Of a stretch of DNA of 64,000 bases, positions 49,127-64,000 are shown piece by piece; positions within the stretch are counted from its first letter, which is position 1, and every line of letters begins with the position of its first letter. Origin of the DNA: Hormiphora californensis (lineage: Eukaryota; Ctenophora; Tentaculata; Cydippida; Pleurobrachiidae); NCBI GenBank assembly GCA_020137815.1, contig CM035352.1, positions 4,225,361 to 4,289,360 on the forward strand, in the 5' to 3' direction. Under the pieces are notes generated by a model, which had not been told where the DNA came from, searched no databases, and was given only the letters and a program-made list of their open reading frames with translations. The position numbers were made by a program, and so were the translations under genes.

Positions 49127-50858
49127 TCAACATCCCAAAGTGTGAGACGTTGCAATATTCTCCTCCTCCTCCAAGTTTTCCTTCATTAAGCATTTTTCCA
49201 AATTCCTCCTAGTCATTGAAAAGGGTCTCTTTCCCGAGCAAGGCCAGGTGGAATGTACTATGCTGATCCAATTATTTCTAGCCAGAGTTGCTAGTGTCCC
49301 ATCTAACGGATTCAACTCTCTATTTTCCTCATCCTCTTCTTCACGTTCCTTTGTCAGCAGAGCAATGAATTCACAGCAAAGGTCAGCATTGGTACTCTGC
49401 TCCACTGCCTCTGCTAACAAAGGCAACACGTCCTTGTCACAGAGTAAAAAGTTGAAGTTTTCAAGCCAGTAGATAAGCAGAGGGATGTGATTTTTAAGCA
49501 TCAAAACAGCTAGCATCTGTTTGATAAACTCACCAGTAAGATCATATTGAACTACCACCGCCATTAGCAAATCCAGATGTGCTCGTTTTGTCGTTTCTGC
49601 AATTAGTTGCGGCAACCGGAACTGGAACTTTAGTTTATTTTCCGGGGTGCATGACAGGAAATAATCCAAAAGAGATGCATCGGCATGCTTTACCATTGTG
49701 TCCAAAGCCAGCAGAGCATAGTTCCAATATGCGTTGAAATCTTCTGTTGGCTTTGGCAAACGTTTCTTATAAAATTCAAGACACCCATCCTTCGCCCAAT
49801 CAACTTTGAACACAGCAATCATTTTTACAAAGTCGCTAAACACCATAAACTCGGTAGACTCATTGAGTTTTTCTAGAACCCCCGAGTAGCAAGCATCGAT
49901 AAAAATTCGGGCGGCTTCAGGCTCAAAGTCAGAGACATCGTGATCAATTTCCCCTTCCTCTTCAATTAGATTCTTCAGGATCGGTGAATTGCGAGCGAGG
50001 ATGTAGGAGTTCAAAGGAATACTGGTATCATCTCTTAGCAACATGGTGTTGTTTCCATGGGCTGGTAGGGAAAGATATTCTCGCCCAAAGTCGACTCCAG
50101 GATATGACTCATGATCGACGATGAAAGTTACATCAACAGTAGAGTCAACATCATGATTGAGGTTGAAATTAAAAAACTCTCCCAGGTATCTTGTTTGCTT
50201 GAAATTTGTACTTTCCTTGATGACCATGAGCACAGCACATTTCAAACTTTCGAGGGTACCAGTTTGTGTATTATAGCATTCAACTTTAAACTTAGTTGAA
50301 CGAATCAGGCTTTTCAATGTGTGCTAACCAAGTTTTCCCATTAGCTGCGTGACTCGTATACAATACGTTATTGTTCAAACTACCAATGTTCAATCGTCGC
50401 TGAAACATCACCGCGGATGACATTGCAGGTAGTATTGGTTCGATAGTGGTATCTCCAGTCGATGTGCTGTTTATTGTTACAATGGCAGTTACATCGATAA
50501 GTTTTCTTTCGTCTCTCCTCATAAACTGTAACCAGCCGCGACAAGGACGCCGGTCGCCAGTAACGGAGAAATCTACCGATCCCTCCATCTGCTTCGTTGT
50601 ACCAAGTTCATTACTTTCCAGAGAAAATTTCGTGCTACAACTCCACCCATCAGTTGAGTTTTCAGACTCACAGCATAAAAATAACCCGAAGAAGTATGGA
50701 TCTTCAGTCCTCACCATGATACTCCATAGAAACCCGTGGAGCAGTTTTTTGTCGCTGTAATTTTCTGAGGATGATGGTTCCATGGAACTGAAAACTCTAC
50801 AGTAAAAGATTGAGCCATCGGTTACCTGGAAAACTTTATGAGCAAATATTAGCTTCAT
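49127..50858 (-). CDS. MATH-BTB-like protein, split by one frameshift
   Basis: Two overlapping minus-strand frames. The first (50292-50858, 188 aa) resembles a MATH/TRAF domain: FLWSIMVRTEDPYFFGLFLC, WSCSTKFSLES and GWLQFMRRDERKLIDVTAIV. The second (49127 to about 50323) includes a BTB/POZ-like segment: TSIPLNSYILARNSPILKNL, FEPEAARIFIDACYSGVL and FSDFVKMIAVFKVDW, followed by a helical BACK-like tail. MATH-BTB proteins bring substrates to CUL3 ubiquitin ligases. The frames overlap only in about 30 bp near 50292-50323, so a single-base shift is needed there. The first ATG could be 50856-50858 or the internal Met at 50783; a possible donor (CAG|GTAACC) near 50825 would change the N-terminus. 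Pseudogene and sequence error are both possible. Confidence 0.75.
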
Positions 50859-51624
50859 GATTTATTACCATGATGTATTTACTTTAGGAACAAGAATAAC
50901 CTGCATTATGTTTCATAATGCTATGTTTCCCCGCCAACCCTTATTTTCATAACCATCTAATGAGAAGGGCGAAGGCGGGACAGACATTTCTGATCATTGA
51001 TATATCACTCAAACAGTATAGAACAAATCCTTGTGTTTTAGTAGCGCTAAATTGTGCACCACATTCCGGAATTGCGCGCCACACATTTTCTGAAAACGTT
51101 TCAATGAATTGGTTTATGAAGGAGCACGTTGTTGTGTGCGCAGCTCTGGTTGCTACACGTTGCCCCTCGCAACTTTAACGGGACATAGTAGGTGAACTTA
51201 CTTTACATAGTCACTATGTCCGTTACAGATTTCTAAACCACTATGTCTTTTTGCAAAAGGCATACGGGTGAAGGCCTTCGGCATTCACTCGGGCGGGGAA
51301 AAAAATTATTTATAATATAACGTCTAGGCAAAACTTTGTGTAAAAATTTGAGAGTTTTTCTCAATTGTGTGAACTTTTATATGAAATAGATAAATCCACA
51401 GTAAATCCCGGTAATCCCGGTCACGTATCCCGGTGTCCGGTCCGGTCGTTTTTTCACGTATCCCGGTGTCCGGTCCGGTCGTTTTTTCACGTATCCCGGT
51501 CCGGTCCGGTCCGATCGTTTTTTCACGTATCCCGGCCCGGTCCGGTCGAGAATTCCCCGTCCAGTCGGTTACTGACTCTGCTGACCAGTTTGGCAAACGC
51601 TGCTGACTCTAAAATGGCTGCACA
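50859..51624. other. No gene; short tandem repeats
   Basis: 51400-51560 contains three to four copies of CACGTATCCCGGTGTCCGGT / CCGGTCGTTTTTT units of 31-34 bp. No exon is supported. Confidence 0.6.
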
Positions 51625-51699
51625 TAAAGTCGGATTTTTTGAAACTGTCACCCCCCTTTTCGTGTGTGGAATGTTTTTGCGCGTCACATCACATGTTAA

Positions 51700-52124
51700 A
51701 GTCCGTTTCAAGCGACTTGACCCGTAATTCTTGGAATTTGGCGCATTGCGCGTGTATACTCCATTTTTTTTCAACTGTTCACCCCCCAAAGTCGTGCGCG
51801 GAAATGTTTTGCGCGTCTATCACATGTTAACGTGTAGCGCGCGCAGCGTAAATTAAAATATCGCACGCGCACGAGTTGGAGGGTGAACAGTTGAATAAAA
51901 ATGGACTTTATACTCCATTTTTTTTCAACTGTTCACCCCCCAAAGTCGTGCACGGAATTGTTTTGCGCGTCTATCACATGTTAACGTGTAGCGCGCGCAG
52001 CGTAAATTAAAATATCGCACACGCACGAGTTGGAGGGTGAACAGTTGAATAAAAATGGACTTTATTTACAAAGGGGAAATCCTGAATTTCCAGGAATCTC
52101 AGGTCAAGTCGTTTGAAACGCACT
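51700..52124. mobile_element. Second-level MITE with TTAA target duplication
   Basis: Ends AGTCCGTTTCAAGCGACTTGA and GGTCAAGTCGTTTGAAACG-CACT are inverted. TTAA flanks both sides, while the uninterrupted family member at 58135 has one TTAA at this site. It itself contains the tandem pair at 51757-52064. Confidence 0.85.
51757..52064. repeat. Tandem dimer of a 154-bp third-level MITE
   Basis: Two near-identical 154-bp units starting TACTCCATTTTTTTTCAACT and ending AATAAAAATGGACTTTA, with inverted ends (CAACTGTTCACCCCCC / GGGTGAACAGTTG). The two copies differ at very few positions. Confidence 0.93.
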
Positions 52125-52384
52125 TTAACGTGTGGTGTGCGCGTCAAAATGGATAAATTTCACATGCACGGTCATTTTGGGGTGACAGTTTCAAAAAATC
52201 CGACTTTAAGAATGGCTTCACAATTTCAACTTTTTCAATTGGCAAACGTTGCTGGCCCGGGATAAGGCAGTGGGATGAGGCAGCGCTTTTCAACTTTTTC
52301 AAGAAAATAAAAAATGAAGAAATAAAACAAGAAATCAAATTGGCAAACGTTGCTGGCCCCCGATAGCGCGGGATAAAGGCAGTG

Positions 52385-53247
52385 CGGTAAGTCGGAAGAA
52401 CCTGTCCGTTCCTCTCATGAGCGCTCATGAGTGTATCATGAGTGTGTCATGAGTGTATCATGAGTGTATCATGAGCGCTCATGAGACGTTTTTAGGTGTT
52501 TCAACGTCTCATGAGCGCTCATGAGTGTATCATGAGTGTGTCATGAGTGTATCATGAGCGCTCATGAGTGCTCATGAGACCTTGCTCATGAGCGCTCATG
52601 AGACATATGTCTCATCCCATCTCTGTTTCAATGTCTCATGAGCGCTCATGAGACGTTTTGACCTACATGTGCTCATGAGTGTATCATGAGACATGTCTCA
52701 TGAGACATATGTCTCATGAGACGTTAGGGTTAGGGTTGGGTTTACGGTTGGGCTAGGGTTAGGGTTATCCTTTAGGTCTAGGGACCCGTAGGGATAGGGT
52801 TAGGGTTGACCCATAGGCTTGGACCTAGCCCTACCCTCTACGGGTCCCTCGACCTAAAGGAATGCCCTAACCCTAGCCCAACCCTAAACCCAACCATAAC
52901 CATAACCTAACGTCTCATGAGACATGTCTCATGAGACATGTCTCATGATACACTCATGAGCACATGTAGGTCAAAACGTCTCATGAGCGCTCATGAGACA
53001 TTGAAACAGAGATGGGATGAGACATATGTCTCATGAGCGCTCATGAGCAAGGTCTCATGAGCACTCATGAGCGCTCATGATACACTCATGACACACTCAT
53101 GATACACTCATGAGCGCTCATGAGACGTTGAAACACCTAAAAACGTCTCATGAGCGCTCATGATACACTCATGATACACTCATGACACACTCATGATACA
53201 CTCATGAGCGCTCATGAGAGGAACGGACAGGTTCTTCCGACTTACCG
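52385..53247. mobile_element. 863-bp palindrome of CTCATGAG units with TTAGGG-like centre
   Basis: Ends CGGTAAGTCGGAAGAACCTG and its complement, with flanking direct repeat gcagtg (52379-52384, 53248-53253). The arms consist of CTCATGAG, GCGCTCATGAG and TGTATCATGAG units. The central 120 bp has GTTAGGGTTAGGG-type repeats on one side and CCCTAACCC on the other. No ORF. Likely a foldback transposon. Confidence 0.9.
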
Positions 53248-54033
53248 GCAGTGCTTTTCAAGAAATCAGAAAAAACACGAACTTCATCAAGTTTTTGAAC
53301 TTTTTTACTACTGCAAATGCGGCGTAAATGCATAATAAATTTGCGCGGCACGAAAGAAAATGTAACGCGCGATGTAATTTACTGTTCATTGCATCAATCA
53401 TGCATCACAAGTTCAATAAATTTAAAAAAATTTTATATCTTTTTATTTTTTCGTTTTAAAATGCAAAATTTGGATCCTGTTTGCGGCGAGCAGGGTCCAA
53501 ATTTTGAGCAGTAGCTCACCTCTCAAGTCCTTTGTCAGCTTTTCACCCCCTCCCCATTTTCATTCTTTTAACGATACTTTCGGACTTCGGTTCTCGATAA
53601 AATCAGAGGCTTCCTAACGGAAAGTAATACACCAGAAAATGGACTTCGCCCCTAGAGCATTGGCCCTAGTAAAAGTTTAAAAAGTAAGGCCCAGCATCTA
53701 CAGAAACAATATATTGGAGTATTCAGTGACCGCGCTGGATAAATTACCACAAGTACCACTCAAACTACAATAATGAAGATTGACCGCTTTAGAAAGATGT
53801 AAGAGTGGAGAGCGCAGCTAGTATCTAGCGTACGATATATACATCCTTTCGATAAGATCAATGGACAGTGAAGCCATCCCTATCCTTGAAGAAACAATTC
53901 ATCGTGCCTAAGCCATTCGAAAGGATTATGAGAAACCACCTAGTAAATTGAAGAAAACAAAATCTTCATTGATGGCCCAACAAGGTTATCGATGAATCAA
54001 AAAACTGGAGCACGTATTCCACTCTTTTTCTTG

Positions 54034-54098
54034 TTATGTTCTAACCCTCCTATATATTTGTTTCGCGGGCGGGGCGCACGAAACACAGTATAGCTAGG
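54034..54098. mobile_element. TTGTTATGTTCTAACCCTCC element, copy 3
   Basis: Same ends as copies at 22991 and 30892. Flanked by an 8-bp direct repeat tctttttc. The interior differs (GGGCGGGGCGCACG). Confidence 0.8.
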
Positions 54099-55679
54099 CA
54101 ATCTTTTTCAATGAAATATGTGACGGAAATGAATTGGATGGCATGGCCATTACGCCAAAGCAAACACACAGCAGGAAACGATTGGTTCTGGAATGTTTTT
54201 GTTCAATATGAGCTAACAGAGTGGGTTCAGTTAATCCTTATCTGCTGGACAAATTCTCACACACTCATTGAATTCCGACCCCTTCTCTGTAAATAGACAT
54301 GTGGACACATAGAGAGGATAATTAGTAGCATTTTCCTATATCACATATTATGTTTTTATGCTGCATGGTCGAGGAGAGAAGGAGAGGAAGAGACTAGAGA
54401 AAGATGGAGAGAGAGAGAAATACTAGGTCAAATGAGCTACATCAAGGAAGTTGCAAAACGAATAAAATGAGTGTAGAGGAAAAAGGAGAAAGCGAAAGCG
54501 GAAAGTTCCTTCCGTTACACGTCCATCAAGGAATCTGCACACGATTGTACTTGACTTGTACAGGAACCCAGTTTTCTGTCCACGGAACACACACCGTTTT
54601 CACCATCAAGGCATAGCACAAAATCGTATGCCCGTTTGACATATTCCTTTCCGCAAGCTTAGGGAGGGGAAACCTTTTCGCGCGCGGGTACACCGTACCC
54701 AAACCACCCCCTTGTTTCAGTCTCGGAAGAAAATATGTTGTGCAGATCTCTTGATAGATTCCGTTACACACGTAGCAGTTACATGTGTAACGGAATACAC
54801 TGTAGCTGTTACACACTGCACTCATATTGTTTACTTTGTCTACCCATTGTAATGTGATAGGTGTGAACTGATAGTTTGTTTGTGTGTGTAACGTGTGTGT
54901 GCGATGTGTGCCATGAGTGTGGCACAGTTTTCCTGAGTGTTTGTATGGAACGCGCGAGAGTTCCAAATGTGTTGTGAGATATCGCGAGCGCGGAATCACG
55001 CCATATTCCGCCGCGCGAGAGATGTTTTACCTCAGATGTTTTTGTGAGATTGCAAGAAAGTTTGTCACTTCTTCCTAACAATCTATACCTTCGTTTACCT
55101 TGAAACCTTCTTCTAACCTTTGTAAGATCCTGTGTTTATCTTTGTCTACGGAAATACATCGGTACGGTCACCCAACGCCCCTGGCCCCCTGTAACCCCCC
55201 GAACACCCCGAAACATGTAATACTCAGCTACAAACTCTCACACAGTATAACACACTCTTATTACTAGGTAATCATATTGATGATCGTGTTTTGCAATGGA
55301 ACTAATTGATACCATGTGTACAGTAGCGGCATTATATAGACCCTTAGCTACCACGTATAAGTGGTAGTTTCTACCTGCCATCGGGTTCGAGTTAAAAGTT
55401 CACCAGGGCACGCCGTGATTCGTAGAACGATGTTTGAAAACTCATATTATTTTAAGTAAGGACATAACAAGGATAATCACCAAAAAACTTTTAACGAACG
55501 TTTTTTGAATATCTTACAGCCTGATGAATTATTTTGATTGTTAGCAGTTCACCGGAATATGTGAAGAACTAACTTTCAACCCAACACACGTCTTCCTGGC
55601 CTTGTCCGGGTCCCTCAACATTCATAGCTGTCTCGCGTGCTTGCTCTCTTTTAAACCCTCTCCATCTCGATACTTATAT

Positions 55680-55896
55680 TTCTCTCTATTGCTTTCTTTC
55701 TCTCTTTCTCTCTCTTCTCTCTCTCTCTCTCGTCTCTCTCTTCTCTCTCTCTCTCTCTCTCTTCATCTCTCTCTCGCTCTTCTCTAATCTCTCCTCTCCC
55801 CCCCCCTCTCTCTCTCCTCCCTCGTCACGGTCTTCTCTCTTCTCTCTCATCTTCCCTCTCCTCTCATCTCTCCTCCTCTCTCTCTCTCTCTCAATT
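55680..55896. repeat. Pyrimidine (CT)n-rich tract in the 5' leader
   Basis: Interrupted CT repeat ending about 50 bp before the start codon at 55943; probably promoter or 5' UTR of the Tudor-PHD-MYND gene. Confidence 0.85.
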
Positions 55897-55942
55897 CTCC
55901 TCACCAAAAGTCTTCCCCTTCACTCCAGCTAGGCTAGTTATT

Positions 55943-61920
<5,978 letters not shown>

Positions 61921-63037
61921 TAATTATTGATAATAAAGTGCATCTCTAGTCTGGAATTCCACGCTGAAGCTGTCAAAGCATTGGCCTGACCCTATTCTCA
62001 GTTCTTCTGCACGCGGAGCGGGCGAGAATTGCGATCAGAGCATTGGCCTGACAACGCTGAAGCAGCTGGACTTCATTTGAGCTGTTTTACAAACTGTGCT
62101 GGAAGTTAGAGAACATTTATGGAGTCATTTGACACGCGCTTGTAAAAAGTGTAAACAACTCACACATTGTTTGGCAGATTCGATTGGGTATTATCCTGCT
62201 CAACAGTGGTAGTTTATGGCTGTCTAGTCTCTAGATTAGTTTTCAAACAATCTTTATATACCAAGAGTCATACTGTTAGATTCAGATTTAATATCTGACT
62301 CTGGCAATTTGTATATTGTCTGCATGGTGTTTGGGAGGATCTTGACCAATCGCTAATTTTACCCCGGGCCTTCTTTCGTTGACTGCCGATTGTTTTAAGC
62401 TTTTTTTCTGGTTTTATTACTTCACTTGGTTATGTACTTATAATACAGTTTTAACCCCAAAAATTATGCCTTTTCCCTTGAACATTATACCACAATCATG
62501 ACTCATTCTCATTAGTCATTCTAAAGTGACAATGAAATATGTCCTTCATTATTTTTTACCGCCAATGAGGCATGATTGTGTATTATAAAAGCGTGAAACG
62601 CAAGGATTTGCCAAAGTGTTTTATACACATTACACAGAGCAGTGATAACAAAATAACACAATATAGTATCTCTCTTTTCAAATATAACTCTCTCTAACAA
62701 TCGGCCTGGGGATGGCCCCCACTCAATCCGATTCTGTCTGGCGGAGCCGGCACCCTATTTGATTCTCAAGCGCTCAGATCGGGTCAGCAGTGCCAGACAG
62801 ATCCAATTTAGTTTCTCAAATCTGTAAAAGAATATCTGAGGCTGGTGACTTTTTCCAAACACGAACAGGGCAGCCAGTGGTACATAACAACAAGAATAAA
62901 ACACTATTTAACACACATAATGGTTCGGGGCGGTCCCTTAGAATGAAACCTAATTATATAATTACTCTCTCTCTCACTCTCTCTTGGCACACACGGGGGC
63001 ATACATATCAAATAAATCCGCTATCAGTCTCTTGCAA
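61921..63037. other. Intergenic between convergent genes; no gene seen
   Basis: Contains direct repeats of AGCATTGGCCTGAC (61978 and 62038), an inverted pair around CACAATCATG (62491 and 62572) and TCTGTCTGGC/GCCAGACAGA (62735-62803). No exons identified. Confidence 0.5.
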
Positions 63038-63836
63038 TTACAGTTGAACATGGAGCATATTGTTAGCGTTTTTGTTCAACAGATTGATAAGGGCCATGGA
63101 ATGATAGTAAGTTCCCATGAACACGAAAATATGCCAAATAGCATGGGCGAACAGCATTTTCCCTTCCAATTTGAAGAAAACAATGCCACAGAGAAAGAAG
63201 GCGCCTCCCAACATCACTTCGTATAGCTCAGGCCTGTATCCGACCTGGGAAATCAATGTGTTAGAGAATGGACGAATGACATGATGCATACATGATACAT
63301 CATACACATATGTATACAAAAGGACAGAGGTAGAATGCTGTGAGTCAGTGTGACCAGTGATATTTGCGTACCGGTAGTGCTACTACCGGCGTACCGGATT
63401 CCGAATCGATCCTCGCATTTGATTGGCTAGTTTTGTCCGCGCGCGATATCATCCGATGCTGAAACTCCGCGCGAGCACCTCGCGCCTTACAGTCGGTCAG
63501 GAAGTGGGGGCTCTAGTGAACCGCTTGTTGCTCGTGAACACGGTTCATTGAGTTTACATTATTTTCTGGATTTCACATGTAAAGAAAAACCGCATAGAAA
63601 GGCTAAGCTTAACTTAACATCCGAATCGCATTGACATACAGACATTACTAATTGAAAATAGAATTGAATAGAAACGAATCATTCCGATCTCCCAATTCAA
63701 CGGGACCAGTTGTCCGGAATTTGTAACACTATACTCATATTATATTCGACTGTAAGCAGCTCATACCTGGGATACTAGAACCGCAGCTGGCAGAACTCCC
63801 TCCCCCACATACATGAGAAGTTCCAAGCTCGCGTGA
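63038..63836 (-). CDS. MMD: PAQR-family membrane protein (MMD/PAQR10-11-like), last two exons
   Basis: Exons 63767-63836 and 63038-63244 join in phase 0 on the minus strand, ending in TAA at 63038. Residues read LELLMYVGEGVLPAAVLVSQ, then VGYRPELYEVMLGGAFFLCG, IVFFKLEGKMLFAHAIWHIF and VFMGTYYHSMALINLL. The HAIWH motif with downstream YYH is the zinc-binding signature of the final transmembrane helices in PAQR/hemolysin III proteins, and GVVFFK..G..PFAHAIWH is specific to the MMD branch. At least three hydrophobic helices are visible. MMD proteins sit in Golgi or endosomal membranes. The N-terminal exons lie beyond the window's right edge. Confidence 0.88.
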
Positions 63837-63842
63837 CTGCAG

Positions 63843-63960
63843 GAGAGAGAGGTGGGGTTAGAGGGGGAGATAGGAGAGAGAGGGAGAGAGAGGTGGGGTT
63901 AGAGGGGGAGATAGGAGAGAGAGGGAGAGAGAGGTGGGGTTGGATGGGGAGGGAGAGAGA
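63843..63960. repeat. Tandem GA-rich repeat
   Basis: Three copies of GAGAGAGGTGGGGTTAGAGG-type units of about 50 bp, immediately upstream (minus strand) of the PAQR exon at 63767-63836. Confidence 0.85.
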
Positions 63961-64000
63961 TAGGAAAATTCCTGTCGGAGATGGGCCATATATAGGAGTC

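Larger units (their letters stand above)
51625..52208. mobile_element. TAAAGTCGGATTTTTTGAA MITE, copy 1, carrying nested elements
   Basis: Ends TAAAGTCGGATTTTTTGAAA and its complement. Compared with the empty copy at 58135-58289, it is interrupted at GTTAACG by a second element. Confidence 0.9.
53254..55942. other. Intergenic; no gene seen
   Basis: About 2.7 kb with no supported exon. Includes a short element at 54034-54098, an inverted pair around CCGTTACACACGTAGCAG/TGTAACGG near 54760-54795, and the CT/GA-rich leader of the gene starting at 55943. Confidence 0.5.

Noticed and set aside
52730-52920. True telomere or chromosome end
   Set aside because: The TTAGGG-like units are few, degenerate and at the centre of a palindrome flanked by ordinary sequence on both sides.

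Overview
This window is animal nuclear DNA. Short introns with GT-AG borders and matching codon phase interrupt nearly every gene. The families present (TRIM-NHL, ASK-type MAP3K, MATH-BTB, Tudor/PHD, MYND, PAQR) are metazoan. Compact genes, TRIM-NHL sequence character and very many small inverted-repeat elements point to a marine invertebrate, possibly a sponge, but I cannot fix the species. Long (GA)n/(CT)n tracts are extremely dense; most apparent Ser-Leu or Arg-Glu ORFs are translations of these tracts.

Layout. 0-10 kb: an inverted-repeat element with an 8-bp target duplication and a tRNA-like core (547-1239), a foldback element (2084-2546), a mariner-like element (3504-4427), the 3' exons of an unrecognised minus-strand gene (4702-8265) and a 38-bp minisatellite (9.2-9.74 kb). 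10.9-26.3 kb: a plus-strand TRIM-NHL gene in 20 exons, RING/B-box/coiled coil/acidic linker/NHL, with a frame-disrupted RING exon and several mobile elements in its introns. 28.3-47.3 kb: a minus-strand ASK-family (MAP3K5/6/15) kinase gene, 20 exons located, with a short central part not found. One of its large introns holds a palindromic foldback element that was itself hit by a 4.7-kb LINE with an intact 1437-aa endonuclease/RT/RNase H ORF. 47.9-48.7 kb: a small three-exon minus-strand gene with an STI1-like domain. 49.1-50.9 kb: a MATH-BTB-like gene with one frameshift. 51.6-53.3 kb: a nest of MITEs and an 863-bp palindrome built from CTCATGAG units around a TTAGGG-like centre. 55.9-61.9 kb: a plus-strand Tudor-PHD-(Q/P/T-rich)-MYND gene. 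63.0-63.8 kb: the last exons of a minus-strand PAQR (MMD-like) membrane protein.

The genes form no operon or obvious pathway; they are neighbours. The ASK kinase (stress MAP3K), TRIM-NHL (probable E3 ligase/RNA regulator), MATH-BTB (probable CUL3 adaptor) and Tudor-PHD-MYND (chromatin reader) are regulatory proteins. No clear new system is visible. The most interesting points are the Tudor-PHD-MYND architecture, a minisatellite that multiplies one 5' splice site 19 times, repeated MITE landings beside 5' splice sites, the nested transposons with readable insertion history, and the CTCATGAG palindrome. Some stretches (10.1-10.4, 28.95-29.57, 34.2-35.1 kb) look like poor-quality or misassembled sequence, so frameshifts in this window should be treated with caution.
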